Below, in pieces: positions 12,301-23,481 of a stretch of DNA of 64,000 bases (the stretch's first letter is position 1; each line of letters opens with the position of its first letter). The DNA lies in assembly GCA_038380435.1 (NCBI GenBank), contig JAWZYU010000011.1, forward strand, positions 77,745,501 through 77,809,500. Reading direction: 5' to 3'. The notes beneath the pieces were generated by a model, which saw nothing but the letters and a program-made list of their open reading frames with translations, had not been told where the DNA came from and made no database searches. Made by a program: the position numbers and the translations under genes. The DNA comes from Ryuthela nishihirai (taxonomy: Eukaryota; Arthropoda; Arachnida; Araneae; Heptathelidae).

Positions 12301-12442
12301 CTATAAAAGCTGTTATATTTTATGAATGCCTCACTGCACTGCAATTGGGTGTAAAAATTTCACTCAAAGAAATAAATTAATGAATATTTTATTTTCTGAG
12401 AAACTCTATAGATGGCAATCGGCTGGAAAAGTGAAATGAGCT
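12301..12442 (+). pseudogene. Possible THAP-domain start with upstream TATA box
   Basis: A TATA-like CTATAAAAG lies at 12,301-12,309. An ATG at 12,326 opens 38 codons, beginning MPHCTAIGCKNF and ending in a stop. A protein starting MP, with C-x4-C spacing and a basic residue after it, is the usual beginning of a THAP zinc finger. THAP domains head the P-element transposase group, which also makes 8-bp TSDs. The later Cys/His pair and all downstream transposase are absent. This is a short motif match only; chance similarity is possible. Confidence 0.35.
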
Positions 12443-12949
12443 AACTGAAAACCAAAAAATAATTTCTTTTAAAGTTCGTTTGAAAAACGAACTAATGATT
12501 TCACTTTGTCGTCTGCCTATGCCAGTATTTGTTCGTCTGTCTGTCAGTCTCTCTGTTGTCTGTCCATCTGTCTGTCCGTCTATAGACAAAGTTCACTTTT
12601 ATCAACTTTTTTTTACTTTTAGAGCTAAATGAAAAATTCTTTTTGGGTTGGATAGGTGCCGAACAAATATTGCGATTCGCAATTTTGAAAATTTTCAATA
12701 ACTTTAATAGCGCCCTCTAGCGGTACGAAAAGACGGAAAATGCCAAAATTTTAAACGAACATTGCACACAAACTATTTACACTGGAAATCTGAAATTTTG
12801 GTAGTAGAGTGTTATGGTCAGAAGGTTTACAATGGCAACAAGGCTTTGACGTCTTAACCAAAATGGGGTGCGAAAATGAAACTTTTTCTTAGAGAGATAA
12901 ACGAAACTACATATATATATTTGTTTTACAGGCACTAATAAAATATTAA

Positions 12950-13445
12950 TAATTTTTAACAATATTTGATAATCTAGTGTTATCTGTAGACGTTTAAACG
13001 TTCCATAAAGCAATAAATGTTTTATGGAAAAAATTTCGCCGATATACGGTATTCGAACCCGCATCTCTCCAGAAACATGCCAGAGTATTCTAACCTGTTG
13101 AACTAATACCATCTGTCTTTTTTCCACTAATAATGACTATCACTCTTCCCGTGAATTTTGGGCGCCTCCATATGACATCTATGATCTCGGGTGGCAACTA
13201 TCTCTTTTTTAGTGTTCTGAGTAAGATTGATATAAATAATGAAGTCACATCACGCTATTTAGCGTTATTAATGATTTGAACAATATTTGATAATCTCGGC
13301 GTTACCTGTAGACGTTTAACGGCTGCAAATCAATAAATGTTTTTTGTGAAAACAACCGGCGTTAGTTCAAGTTAGAATACTCTGGCATGTTTCTAGAGAG
13401 ATGCGAGTTCAAATCCTGTATGTCGGCAAAATTTTTTTCCACAAA
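12950..13445. repeat. Partly inverted tRNA-like repeat pair inside the TIR transposon
   Basis: Two related modules share an ACAATATTTGATAATCT start and a CAATAAATGTTTT block in direct orientation. Next to them lie tRNA-like stretches in opposite orientation: TATTCGAACC near 13,050 on the minus sense and GAGTTCAAATCC near 13,410 on the plus sense. Both tRNA-like parts share the sequence around AGAATACTCTGGCATGTTTCT. It looks like two insertions of one SINE-like unit rather than tRNA genes, since no acceptor stem can be drawn. Confidence 0.5.
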
Positions 13446-13869
13446 AATATTAATATTTACATTTTTCGAATACCCATCAATTGAAATTTCCAGTGTTCCA
13501 GAGTGCTAAGGGCAGTAAATAAAAACTCGAACGGCGACCTCTAGTGGCGAAAAAAAGCTGGAAAGTAAGTAATAAGTAATAGTAATGATTTGTCCTGTTG
13601 GTAAAATACAACTTTTCTGCTTTAAGAGATTAATGAAAAACTTTTTTTGCATATTACAGGTACTAATAAAATATTAATAGTTTATTTTCTCAATTATACA
13701 GTAGTTCAAATTTCCACTGTCAGTAGGTATACTGAAAGTGTAAAATAACTAGAACGCTTATCGCCTCTGGCGCATATGGGAATCTCATTTTTAAAGAGAA
13801 TTAAGTGCTTCCTTTGCCTACTTCACTCCTTAAAAGTTTTAATCATTTTTTTTATTATTTTTTTTATTT

Positions 13870-13980
13870 TTTTTTCTCCTGAGGTCCCGCCATCCTCATG
13901 GACTTTCTACAATGGCATATAAACTGACAGTCTCCTGTCAGACCTCTGTACAAGCAGCTGCTTGAGGGGTTATTTATTTT
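13870..13980 (+). mobile_element. SINE family 1, truncated copy 4
   Basis: Plus-strand 3' part of the family-1 SINE: body with the CTGACAGTCTCCTGTCAG core, then GCTTGAGGGG and a T/A-rich tail. It is nested in the TIR transposon at 12,059-15,113, so it is younger than that insertion or was carried by it. Confidence 0.75.
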
Positions 13981-15121
13981 TTAATGTATGATGGGGGGAA
14001 ATGCACATAGTAGTATTTTGTTAGTAATTATAAAACATAAAAAGTATTTGTGTTTTAGTTCTTAAATATAAAAAGTTGCTTTTCTCTCGCTCCTCTGAAA
14101 ATAATGGGCACATAATTAATGTCAGTGGAATTTCTACCCTAACAGAACTCTACACGCCGAAATTTCTACGATAAACATGATCTCTGATGATACAAATTAA
14201 AAGTACCTTTGAAAATCGAATTACATTTCATTAGTAACCAACTAAAAAAGAGATTTCCAATTATCTCTTAAAATAAAACCGTTCCGTTTCTTATGTACCT
14301 TGGACTTAGGGTCAACTCATTGTTGTCAATGGAATTTTCAAGACTGCCACATTCCGCGACCGAAATTCCTATCATATTCATTTTAAATTGCAATATTCAT
14401 TTTAAATTTTTGGGATTTTTCGATTTTTTTCCACCGTTAGAGGGTGCAATTATAGCTTTTGGGAAATTCGCAAAATGCAAATTGTAATATTTCATCAATA
14501 CCTGTCCAACCCAAAAAGAATTTTTAATTTATCTCTGAAAACATACACTTTTCAGTTAAAATAAAAAAAAGTTGCATCCACCTCCCCCATGGGTCTAACG
14601 GGTCAAGTGATTGTTGCCAATGGTAACTTCGTAACTTTCACATTTCAACACCAAAATTTTAAACTTCTAACATAACTACATCGTTTGTAATATTCGTTTG
14701 ATATTTTGTAATTTTCAACTTTTTCCACCGTTAGAAAGCGCAGTTATAACTTTTGGGAGATTCGAAAAATGTAAATCGTAACATATCATTAATTCCTATC
14801 TAACAGAAAAATAATATTTTTATTTATCTGTATAAACAAAAAAGTTCGATGTCTACAGACGGACAAACAACAAAATAAAATTATATCTTTTTTTTTCAAA
14901 AAACCCTAAAATTTATTTTTCCTTTTTTAGCTGTTTTCTAAAGTGCTTCCATTCATGAACACTGAAATCTGTATCAAATATTACCCTACCCTTTTCCGGA
15001 ATCCTAAGTACCTTGCAATACCATTCAGCTATTGCACGATAAACAATCCGAGCGAAGAAAAAACATGGCGTCCAATTTTGAGATGGCCAACCTCTACCTA
15101 TATAGGGCCTCTAGTCAGATC

Positions 15122-15560
15122 CAATTTCAGCTCCCCTATATGCCCTGGTATTCCTAACAGAACTAGCCCATTTGCTGTTAATTAATATATAATCAATCAT
15201 ATTCTTATGCAGCCCATCAGGTGAAACCCGTGTGTACTTATGTATGTCGCGGTGTTTGCAATATGTGTTAGTTATTCTGAAACCATTGAGTTTACTTACC
15301 TGTAGGAGACGTTGCCCATTGCCATTGCAACTACCAATACCAAAAGGGCCTATTACTCCTCCCAAAAGGTCAGAGTCAGTACCAACTTTGGCAATGAAGT
15401 CACCTAGAACAAGGGTAATATCTCCTTTCCTGACAGAATTCAAAATATCCTGAAGTTGTCCATAAAACCTATCCTTCTGATCCTCATCGGCATCCTCAGT
15501 GGGGGCATAACAGCAGATAACATTCAAGCCTTTAATGCTTGTCTGAAATTTTGCGGTAAG
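15122..15560 (-). pseudogene. RTE-like LINE copy A, endonuclease C-terminal segment
   Basis: Minus-strand AP-endonuclease-like domain: NVICCYAPTEDADEDQKD, a VLGDF block (usual DFN changed to DFI) and a C-terminal HKNMIDYILIN block. The catalytic SDH block near the end is cut by the transposon at 15,113. It is colinear with copy B at 61,870-62,290. Interrupted on its 5' side by the SINE at 15,561. Confidence 0.8.
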
Positions 15561-15765
15561 AATAAATAAATAAATAAATAGCCCCTCAAGCAGGTGCTTG
15601 CCACAGAGGTCTGACAGGAGCCTGTCAGTTTATATGCCACAGTAGAAGCTCTGAGAGGATGGCAGGACCTCAGCAGAAAACAATACGAACATCCATGCCT
15701 TACCGGGACTCGAACCCAGGTCCCGTAGATCAGTAGTCAAGTGCTCTAACCATTCGGCCACGGGA
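15561..15765 (-). mobile_element. SINE family 1, copy 5 (best preserved)
   Basis: This is the cleanest copy of the family. On the minus strand it has a tRNA-like head with A-box-like GGCCGAATGGTTAGAGC and B-box GGGTTCGAGTCC (about 15,762-15,710), the shared body, and an ATTT tail at 15,561-15,582. The uninterrupted site is seen in LINE copy B near 62,293, so this is a clear insertion into LINE copy A. The length of about 205 bp is normal for a tRNA SINE. Confidence 0.92.
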
Positions 15766-16760
15766 ACCTTTCATTAATGCACTCATATCCTAGAAGAGCA
15801 TCATTAGCATATCTGCTGAGAAGCAGACCCACGCCTTGGTGATGCTTTCCATTCTCCCTCCCTGTAAAGAGAAATCTAAAGTTATTTGAAGTATCTCACC
15901 TTTACCTGTCCATCTGGTCTCTTGCAAGCCTAGAATACCTAGGTTATAGCGCTGGAATTCATGTGTGAGGACATCAAGAGAATAATCTAATGTCCTCACG
16001 TTCCATGTTCCTGCAGAGAGAAAATGATTAATAGGATTTTTAAAGAAACTAGGTTTATTGAGAGAGGTAGGGTCAACAATATCAAACAGCTCCCTGATCA
16101 CAGGCATGGGGCAAAGACCTGTTCCTCCTCCGCTAAAGGCTGAAGCCACTGATGCTGGAAGGAACTTCAGGCACCACCTTTTCTAATGGACTTTTTCAAG
16201 AGCCATATGGTCTGCCTGAGACACATTACTACAATTTAGGCTTGACGATGCCCAAGTAACTAAGTGAGGTTCAGGTACCTGCAATGTCCTTTGATTAGGA
16301 TTATCCACCAGCTGATATAAGGTATCCCATGCTCTGTTCACTTAGGGCTGGCAACCCAGAAAGCAAACAGAAAACACAGCAGCAGATTCTCTCTCAACAG
16401 AGGCCCACTAGTACAGCAAGTCCAGGATCCATAATCGAGCTCAAATCCATAAAGAAGTCCAGTCTAGTAGGTACAAATGTTCAGCACCAGGATCCTGTGA
16501 AGTTGACCACTCCTCAGCAGGGTTGAAAAAATAAGAAAAAAGTGGCCACAGATGACCAGATCAGTAGGCCATACTGAACTGGCAGCCCTCCCCTTCCATT
16601 CCCTTCCAAAAGAGAATATCTCTTTTGAAAGGTATTAATGGCCTGCACCACGAGAAGGCAGGTTCGGACTTTAGGTGTTAGACCTGGCTGGTTCTGTGCA
16701 TCATCATTGGGGATTGGTACACAGCTCTCCTTCCAGTTTATGCCTAGCTACCATTTACCA
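15766..16760 (-). pseudogene. RTE-like LINE copy A, 5' endonuclease start and 5' UTR
   Basis: The minus strand starts near 16,149 with a MASAFSGGGTGLCP N-terminus, then GTWNVRTL (endonuclease motif with catalytic Asn region) and LGLQETRWTGKG (catalytic Glu). About 600 bp of 5' UTR follow, matching copy B to 63,225. The conserved end near 16,750 marks the 5' end of this LINE family. Total element length without insertions is about 3.6 kb, normal for RTE-like LINEs. Confidence 0.82.
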
Positions 16761-16774
16761 TATAGCTACCATAT

Positions 16775-16890
16775 AGGCCTTCTCATACAATGACGCACAA
16801 ACAGCCATACCACCACCCAGGATTCGAACCTGGTCGCAGCAGTGTCACCATGAGGCAACTCGATACCACTGTACCACAAGGAGGCTTGTA
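16775..16890 (-). mobile_element. tRNA-like SINE fragment, family 3
   Basis: The minus strand reads like a tRNA head with A-box TGGTACAGTGGTATCGAG and B-box GGTTCGAATCC. No matching acceptor stem closes the fold, so a functional tRNA gene is not supported. It differs from SINE families 1 and 2. Confidence 0.55.
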
Positions 16891-17235
16891 AATTGTTATA
16901 ATACTGCAGAAAATTTACACTATTAAATAGATCATGTGGTGGAGTTATGTGAGCAGTAGCAGTTACAAGTATGATAATCTTCATACTATAGTCATATTGA
17001 AGTGGAAGCATTTTACAACATGCTCTACAGCTCCATGATAAGATCAACTTTTGACTCAAGCAGAAAGAGTATGCCGCTCCTCGGACAGCACTACAACTTT
17101 AATGATCGACAGAAAGGGGAAGAAACGATGCTTTTCTGTTAATTCGACTTGCAGGAGAAAAAAACTTTTTTGTGACTTTGGCAAAAGTCTCTCTTTTCTT
17201 ACCTCGTTGTGAGTGTTGGAACGTTACATTTTTGA
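16891..17235. other. Spacer, nothing recognised
   Basis: No gene or repeat copy was recognised between the SINE fragment and the Tc1-like element. Confidence 0.5.
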
Positions 17236-18441
17236 ATCTACAACGATTATCCAAAACATCAAAACCACCTGCCTAATATGATGTAGGTGTCCTCTCACGC
17301 CAAAAGAGCTCTCACCAGATGAGGCAGATTCAATGAGATGTTGGTAGGTATCGCTTGATATTTGGTACCATGACTGCAACAGAAGATCCCACAGTTCCCA
17401 TATATTACGTGGTTGGGATGATGCTGCTTGTACACGTTTCTCCAACTCAAATCACAAATGCTCAATAGGATTCATGTCCGGGGAATTTGGGGGCCATGGC
17501 AATAAATGGAATTCCTCATCATGTTCTAGGAACCATTCCTGAACCTTCTTTTCAGTGTGACATGGGGCATTGTCTTGTTGAAGACGCTAGGGAATACAGT
17601 CGCAATAAAGAGGTGTACTTTGTCATCTACGATGCTAAGGTAGGTGATAGCTATCAGAGTTTGCTCTAGAGGAATAATTGGTCCAAGTGTACCCCAAGAA
17701 AATATTGCCCAGACCATCACACTCCCTTCAGCCCCCTGAATCCCTTCCACAGTGCATCCAGGTGAGAAGGCTTTCGTGGGGGAAAGTCGCACATGAGCAC
17801 CTCTGTCCACATGGTGTAAGAGAAAACGGGATTCGTATGACCATGCGACCCTCTTCCAGTCTCCTTAGGTCCAATGTCGATGATTATGTGCCAACTGCAA
17901 GCGTTGACGATGGTGAATGGCTGTGAGCATAGGCACACGAATGGGTCTGTGGCTGCAGAGACCCATATCCAAGAGCTTATGACATACTGTGTGTTCGGAC
18001 ACATTGGGCCCTTTACTGCAATTGAAATCATGGGTAATGTCAGCTACAGCATACTTCCTGTTGCCACGGACAAGACGAGATAGCCTGTGTTGACCTCTGG
18101 CATTAATGAGGGTTGGCTGGCCCATACCTTGTCGATGGCTCGAACCTGTTTCGGACCATCTTTGACAGGTACTAACTACTGCATAGTGTGAGCACCCTAC
18201 CAGCATCACTGTTTTGGAGATGTTTTTCCCAAGGTGTCTAGTCATAATGATCTGGCCTTTATCGAAATCAGATAAATCCTTTGCTTTTCTCATGTTGAGA
18301 CGAAACGAAATATTGCCTGTGAGAGCTCTGACCCAGGTATTATATATGTCATTCGCGACCTTGGTATGTGACACTGATTGGCTGCACACGCGCTTCTTTG
18401 CATGACACAGAGGTGGTTTTAATGTATTGTCTGATCAGTGT
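17236..18441 (-). pseudogene. Tc1/mariner-type transposon, dead transposase
   Basis: The minus-strand ORF 18,389-17,865 holds the paired helix-turn-helix region: [17 protein letters not shown], then [19 protein letters not shown], then [16 protein letters not shown]. The catalytic part continues in shifted frames. WSYESRF near 17,850 shows the first catalytic Asp replaced by Tyr. QQDNAPCH near 17,575 (second Asp) and SPDMNPIEH near 17,470 (third Asp) are kept. A stop follows shortly after. Imperfect TIRs are visible, with GGTGGTTTTRATG inward from both ends. This is a normal-size Tc1 element (about 1.2 kb), inactive through substitution, frameshifts and stops. Confidence 0.85.
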
Positions 18442-18519
18442 ATTGTCGCAGATATCACAGAAGAAAAATTTCCCATACCTCATGTAATCATTGATTACCT
18501 TTGATGATTTTTAAAGTTA

Positions 18520-18870
18520 CTATCAGGGAAGTATTGATTCTTAGTCAATACTACCCTGACACTCTAAGTCAATATCGGATATAGAGCGAAAATTATTTTG
18601 AGTCAGGTGGGATATGAACATATGACTTCTCGATTGAAGGTTAGCTGCTCTGCTTGCCTGCAAGAGTCACAGAGTTGTGTATTGCAGGTAGGACACTTCA
18701 TAACATGAATTAGAGGAGGTGTTGGTCAGCAGCCAGTGGCTCAGTGATCAGTTTGTGACTTGTTGTCAGGAGGCCATGGGTTCGTATCTCTTCCAAGTAA
18801 AGACAATTTTATCTCTAATGTGATATTGATATTAAACTAAGAGTGAATACTTCCCTGAGAGTTGAAAAAT
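18520..18870. repeat. Possible small foldback element with tRNA-like interior
   Basis: A 26-bp block near 18,528-18,553 (CAGGGAAGTATTGATTCTTA) is nearly the inverse of 18,838-18,862. Between them lies a tRNA-like plus-strand stretch with GGCTCAGTGATCAG and GGGTTCGTATCTC near 18,728-18,790. It may be a MITE or two unrelated repeats. Ends and TSD are not resolved. Confidence 0.35.
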
Positions 18871-19884
18871 TTATTCATTTTAAAAGTAACTATAAATCTC
18901 TGATATATGTCACTCTAAAGAAAGCTTAACTTTGGCAGCTGGATTTAGATATACACGTTGAGTAATTAAAATATTATTGAAAGGTGTATTTTCTTTTCTA
19001 AAAAATTGTTTTTAATTTTAAGAAATAAAATCATTTTAAAAACATTACACTAGATAACAATCCTATACCTTATTATTTTTTAGTTAAGTTGACATCCATA
19101 ATTACAACAGAATTAGTACGTATTCAGATATATTAATTTTTTATTTAGCATTAAAAACCCCCTAAACCATTCACTATTTGTGGAAACCATAGGGAGAAAT
19201 AGAAAATACTTGGGCACTGTACTTTCGTCACCATATAAGTCACTTAATTACCCCTGTTAGACGACTTGAGTGGAGTGACTGCTAGTGCGTGATTTTCCAC
19301 ACATAGCTATGCTTTGAAACATAACGGTAACAAAATCTAGTTTAACCACTGATTTCAGCAGTTAACACTATATATAAGTCGGGGGATATACTACCTCATT
19401 ATGAGGAATTGAGGTTTCAAACAGCAGTCAACTGCATTAACATATATTTAGCTACCTTACTAGAATATCAGCAATTGTATGCCAAAGTGGGATAGCTTTG
19501 CATGTTACTAAAGCAAACAGAACTTACTTGCAAGCAAAATAATTAACAACAAGCAAACAATATAATGATGCTTTGATACTAACCCTGTGGTTATAGCACA
19601 ATAAGACATTATCCGCTAAACTGAGTATACATTTTCAACATATAGATCTTTTTACTGTTTTATAACTAGAATAGGTAACTATTTACCTTTATGGTTACAT
19701 AAAGCAGGTATCCGTTTTGGTAGTACATTCATTATTTACTGGCTTGATGTTAGATAACATTGAAAATAGCTTGCCCATTAGTGCTGACAGGTAGAATTTA
19801 ACCAGTTCATAATATCCTGAACAAATGTTCTTTGGTTGGGTGCTAAGATACAGTGATGGATACAACAAAAAAGAATGACAGGTA
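18871..19884. other. AT-rich spacer, nothing recognised
   Basis: No supported ORF, TIR or repeat copy was seen up to the start of the inverted arm. Confidence 0.5.
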
Positions 19885-21000
19885 AGTAGTGTCAAAGCAG
19901 TATACGGATCCCCCTTTGCACAGTGCTTTCCCCCCTATGACGTCACCGGCCCCAAGTGCGAGGCCGCTTTTGACTTTGACCCCTGTGTTGCAATCGACCG
20001 GAAATTGACCCCTATGCCCCAATCGTCCACGTTGTCTTCTCAGATTGAACTTTGACCCCTATGTCGCAATCGTCCACCTTGCCTTCTCAGATTGAACTTT
20101 GAACTCTATGTCGTAACCGACCATGCTCCCTTCTCGAATAGTCTCGATTTTTCTTGATTTCCCAACCTATATTTTAAGCCCCCCTCTCTAAAGGCCCCCT
20201 TGTTGACCTATATTTTAAGCCACCCTTCTCGATTTTTCTTGATTTCAGATCCCACCTATATTTCAAAGCTCCCTTCTCGATTTTTCTTGATTTCCCCTGG
20301 TTGACCCACCTATATTTTAAGCCCTCCCCTCTTTAAAGACCCTCCTGGTTGACCCATCACAAATCAGTTTTTGAGCATTTAATCGGTGTCATCCAACGTC
20401 CATACTATTTTTAGTAAGTCTCCTGTATTTAAAAAAAATTCCTTTCGACAGCATGATTTGATCTTGCTACCTCAGTGTCGATAGCTGGAGCGTTATCGCA
20501 CTCGTCTATGCCTTGTTACTTGATGATGGGGCTTAGATGTGTCTCAAACGGGTTATAACCGTATAAATCACGTATCTCTTTATGTTAATATATCGTTCTC
20601 TAGCCAGCGAGTCCGAAATTAGTGTGTCTTTGCTTTAAAAATAAATACGCCTTCACGCAGCTAATTGTCGTAACAGTTACAGGATTTTTTCATACGACCC
20701 AGTAGAAGGGGTGAGAGATTGTCGGGATCTTGGTATGAAAACAACACAAGCGTTCGTGTCTTACTATGGATCTTGGCTTTGCTAGATCAGAAGTAACTCA
20801 CCTGCTGTCTTATGAGATAGATTAGAAATATTCTCATGCAGGAAAAATAACTAAACAAACATGAAATCCCGTGTTAGATTGTAGTGAAACACCTAATCTT
20901 TGTCGAAAAACTTCTGTTTGCAGCGAAAAATAACCAGCTTCACCCACACTTATGTGCTTACTCAAACGAAGGGGGTTCCGTATACTGCGTTGACACTACT
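19885..21000. mobile_element. 1.1-kb TIR element with internal tandem repeats
   Basis: The ends are inverted repeats of about 30 bp, starting AGTAGTGTC and leading to CAGTATACGGA and a C-run. The interior has several tandem units: GACCCCTATGTCGCAATCG blocks (about 49 bp), a TTCTCGATTTTTCTTGATTT block repeated three times, and CCACCTATATTTTAAGCC blocks. No transposase ORF is present. Target duplication is not evident. The same element is at 34,393-35,466 in the right arm. Confidence 0.7.
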
Positions 21001-21420
21001 GACTTCGGGTCATTCAAGTTTCGAATTAATTTGATTCATCTGCCAATATTTGGAGCATGAAATTAATGTTATTTGGTCCCAAAAAAATACATTTGGCGAA
21101 AAAATAATTCTGAAAATTAGAATAATTGCTTTATTAATTTTAAATGTATTAGAAGTTCTCATATGGGAAACAATATTCGAAACATTAGGTAACAGTTTTA
21201 TATTGATTGAAAATAGTGTTACCGTCAGTAATGCCATAGGGGCAGTGGGAACTGAAAGGGTTATAAATGTTTTTACTTTCGCTTTCATCATTTTCTTCTG
21301 CTAGTGATGCATTAGCAAGCGAATATCTCTTAAAGCTTTCTACCTTGTCTAATCAGCTTCGTAGTCACGTGATGCTTCTACCGATCATATTAGCAGGCAA
21401 GCACAGTAGATACTCTAATG

Positions 21421-21694
21421 CAGTGGTTCTCAACCTTTTATGCTTCACGTACCCCCTGGAAATGTGTATGTAACTGCCCATATATAGATAGATAAAACTA
21501 TAGTTATAGTATACTGCTCATAAAAATTAGGGGATATTTCTTCGCTTCATATTCATTTTGAAATATCCCCTAATTTTTGTGAGCAGTATATAATAATGCC
21601 AACTTAGCGACTTTGTTACTAGATCTAGCGACTTTTGAGCTCTCACGGTGTACCCCCAAAAATTTTACTGCGTACCCCACATTGAGATCCCCTG
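21421..21694. mobile_element. hAT-like MITE, left-arm copy
   Basis: The ends are CAGTGGTTCTCAACC on the left and the inverse CAGGGGATCTCAA on the right, a terminal pattern known from hAT elements. Flanking octamers (ctctaatg, ctctatac) share five positions, compatible with a decayed 8-bp TSD. Other copies are at 28,416-28,616 and 33,698-33,971. This copy carries the nested 73-bp MITE at 21,514-21,586, which the 28.4-kb copy lacks. Confidence 0.75.
21512..21588. mobile_element. 73-bp palindromic MITE with TA target duplication (copy 1)
   Basis: The element starts CTGCTCATAAAAATTAGGGG, and its end is the inverse with only a short central loop, so it is almost one hairpin. It is flanked by TA on both sides, the Tc1/mariner target. 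The empty site is visible in the hAT-like MITE copy at 28,416-28,616. Confidence 0.88.
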
Positions 21695-21869
21695 CTCTAT
21701 ACGGTGCATCGGCAGATTTTACTTCTTTCATGGAGCCAAAATCAATTCTGAGGCACATCGAAGCACAGGGGTAAAAACCGCGGATCTGTGATTTCACCCA
21801 GAATCACGGTTAAGATTAATTAATTTAATGATTAAGTAAAGGGAGAAATTAAAGAAAGAATTTCGGGAG

Positions 21870-22210
21870 ATCACGAATCATCGAGGATTCATGACACCAG
21901 GTTCGAGTCCCACCTGTGCCAGGGTTGATATTTATCTCTAATAAATCCTTATCCTGGCCTCGATCAGAAAGGGAAAAGCGATGGACTTGGAAAGGCCAGC
22001 GTTCCTTGGATGAGACGTTAAAGCTGTGGCTCCTTGCGCAGTAGGGCCATTCCTTGTGCACTTTAAAGAACACACTTGAGGACTTTCATTAAGAGGCTTC
22101 CATCTGTCTCCTATCAGCTCTCCAGTGGATCCCCTTCCCTAACCATCTCTGAGTCCTAGGGATCTCTGTGACCTTGGCATTTTGTCTATTGTGTGCAAAA
22201 ATGTGTCTCT
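21870..22210 (+). mobile_element. tRNA-derived SINE, family 2 (left-arm copy)
   Basis: The plus-strand head contains B-box GGTTCGAGTCCCACC near 21,900. The body follows, with the GTTAAAGCTGTGGC and CTTTAAAGAACACAC blocks, then the CCATCTGTCTCC and GTGACCTTGGCAT ends. It is shared with copies at 22,745, 27,895, 28,820, 31,440, 32,455 and 33,225. The head region before the B-box is diverged. Confidence 0.75.
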
Positions 22211-22259
22211 CAAAAGCGAAACAAACTGTGACAACGATTAAATATTGGTGTAATCTAAA

Positions 22260-22520
22260 TCACCAAACAGACGTTGCACATAACTTAGTCTTAGCTTTGT
22301 TGAATTTCATAAGTGAAAAATATGCATCTTCTTCATCAGTACACTGCTTGGCATTTTGGAGACACCGAAGAACAGATGAAGCTTTGTACCTTTGTTCAAT
22401 AGAAAACTGCACCACCATTTTCATTTCTTTTGTCAATGACCAATTCGTCAAATTATTGATCAATAAGGTCAAAATTCCATCAGCAGTGTGGGCTAAATGG
22501 CCAAAACACAAGGACCCCAA
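22260..22520 (-). CDS. Conserved small ORF of unknown function at arm inner edge (left)
   Basis: The 86-codon minus-strand frame contains LTLLINNLTNW, TKEMKMVVQ and ASSVLRCLQNAKQC. It is preserved in the right arm (32,844-33,101, plus strand) with only a few substitutions. No domain is recognised. The left copy's start lies outside the arm, so the two versions differ in their first residues. It may be an exon-like remnant of a transposon protein. Conservation between arms may reflect recent duplication rather than selection. Confidence 0.3.
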   Translation of the reverse strand: MGSLCFGHLAHTADGILTLLINNLTNWSLTKEMKMVVQFSIEQRYKASSVLRCLQNAKQCTDEEDAYFSLMKFNKAKTKLCATSVW

Positions 22521-23481
22521 GAACTCAGAAAAGGTTGGGGAAGAGTACAGATAACGCGCATTGCAGATTGGTAACCCACATAGAACCCTTGGTTATGATG
22601 AAACTATCACAATGATCGAAGTCCAGAAGTTTCTAAGAGTCACCAGGAAGAAAAAAGCTGCGCCAAGAGTGCTTTTGAACGGAGACCTATGAATTGCGAA
22701 TGAAGAGTTGAGTCGTTTTACCTGTGAGCAGCACTTTGTTGCAAGCAGTGGACTAAATGGCAAGGCCACAAGGACCCCGAAGGCTCAAAGAAGGTTGGAG
22801 AAGGGAACCTACTAGGAGCTTTTGGGTGACAGATTGTAGCCTCTTGTCAAGATCATCCAGCGTGTTTTTTTACATACATACGGGCTCACGACTTAACATC
22901 CCATCCGACGGATGGCGGCCTTTCCAAGCCCATCGCTGGCCCCTACTAGCTGTGTGGGCAGGGCGGAGAGTTTTGTGGAGATAAATAACAATGCTGGCCC
23001 AGCTGAGACTCGAACCTCGGAACTGCAGATTATGAGCCTGGCACGCTACCAACTGAGCCTAAAACGGGTCAAGAGGCATTGCATGACGTCAAGGTTTTTT
23101 TGCCAAATTATTTTTTAAATATATATTAATATTTCATTTTAAACCAAATGTTCAGTGTATTGTTATATTTTCATAGTTAGCTTGTTTCCTAGATTATAGC
23201 GATACTGAGATTGACGAGTGAATGTAAAAAATTGATAAAGAAACGAATTTGGCATGTTTTTTTTTTTGCTCCTATTTCAACACTATGCCACTGCGGTACT
23301 CAACACAGAGTGGCTTCTTCCCTCTTTTTCGGGTATATTACGACTGAAATTCATCTTTTCATTTGTACAGATTTCGCAAGTAACTCAGTTGAAACTTTTT
23401 CCCTCCTTTCCCTTTATTTTATGACATCCTCAAAGGTTCTAGGTTTTGTAAGATCATGGTGAAATTAGCCTCCAATGAGGG
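22488..23481. other. Repeat-derived spacer with family-2 SINE and unclassified repeat
   Basis: A family-2 SINE on the minus strand lies at 22,745-23,065, with a tRNA-like head at the right (GACTCGAACCTCGG near 23,008) and GCCTGGCACGCTACCAACTGA. The stretch 23,400-23,481 is the dispersed repeat also seen at 7042. No gene is supported in the remainder. Confidence 0.6.

Larger units (their letters stand above)
12059..15113. mobile_element. 3,055-bp TIR DNA transposon with 8-bp TSD
   Basis: Comparison with LINE copy B gives the exact insertion. The flanks carry the 8-bp direct repeat gtcagatc (12,051-12,058 and 15,114-15,121). The ends are imperfect inverted repeats of about 33 bp, with the left starting TAGATGTCCTGTATAG and the right (inverted) TAGAGGCCCTATATAG. 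An 8-bp TSD is known for hAT and P superfamilies. No transposase core is present, so this is a non-autonomous or gutted copy. The interior holds a possible THAP start (12,326), a CTGT-rich run near 12,530-12,580, a partly repeated module (12,950-13,130 and 13,270-13,440) and a SINE fragment (13,870-13,980). Confidence 0.85.
19885..22487. repeat. Left arm of a 2.6-kb inverted repeat pair
   Basis: The whole segment reappears in reverse complement at 32,871-35,466 with high identity by eye. One visible difference is an extra 49-bp subrepeat in the left arm near 20,040. The outer boundary coincides with the TIR of an internal element (19,885), and the inner boundary is just after CCATCAGCAGT (22,487). 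Components in order: a 1.1-kb TIR element, an unclassified segment with two antisense small ORFs, an hAT-like MITE carrying a palindromic MITE, a family-2 SINE and part of a small conserved ORF. The spacer between the arms is about 10.4 kb. Confidence 0.9.

Noticed and set aside
12389..12698. Minus-strand ORFs with TDGQTDGQT repeats
   Set aside because: Translation of a CTGT-rich simple stretch in the TIR transposon.
15700..15765. tRNA gene
   Set aside because: A- and B-boxes are present but there is no acceptor stem, and the segment is the head of a dispersed SINE with a simple-repeat tail. The same holds for 31,440, 32,455, 29,130 and 16,800.
17526..17926. Separate ORFs on both strands around 17.5-17.9 kb
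   Set aside because: They are frame fragments or shadows of the dead Tc1-like transposase.
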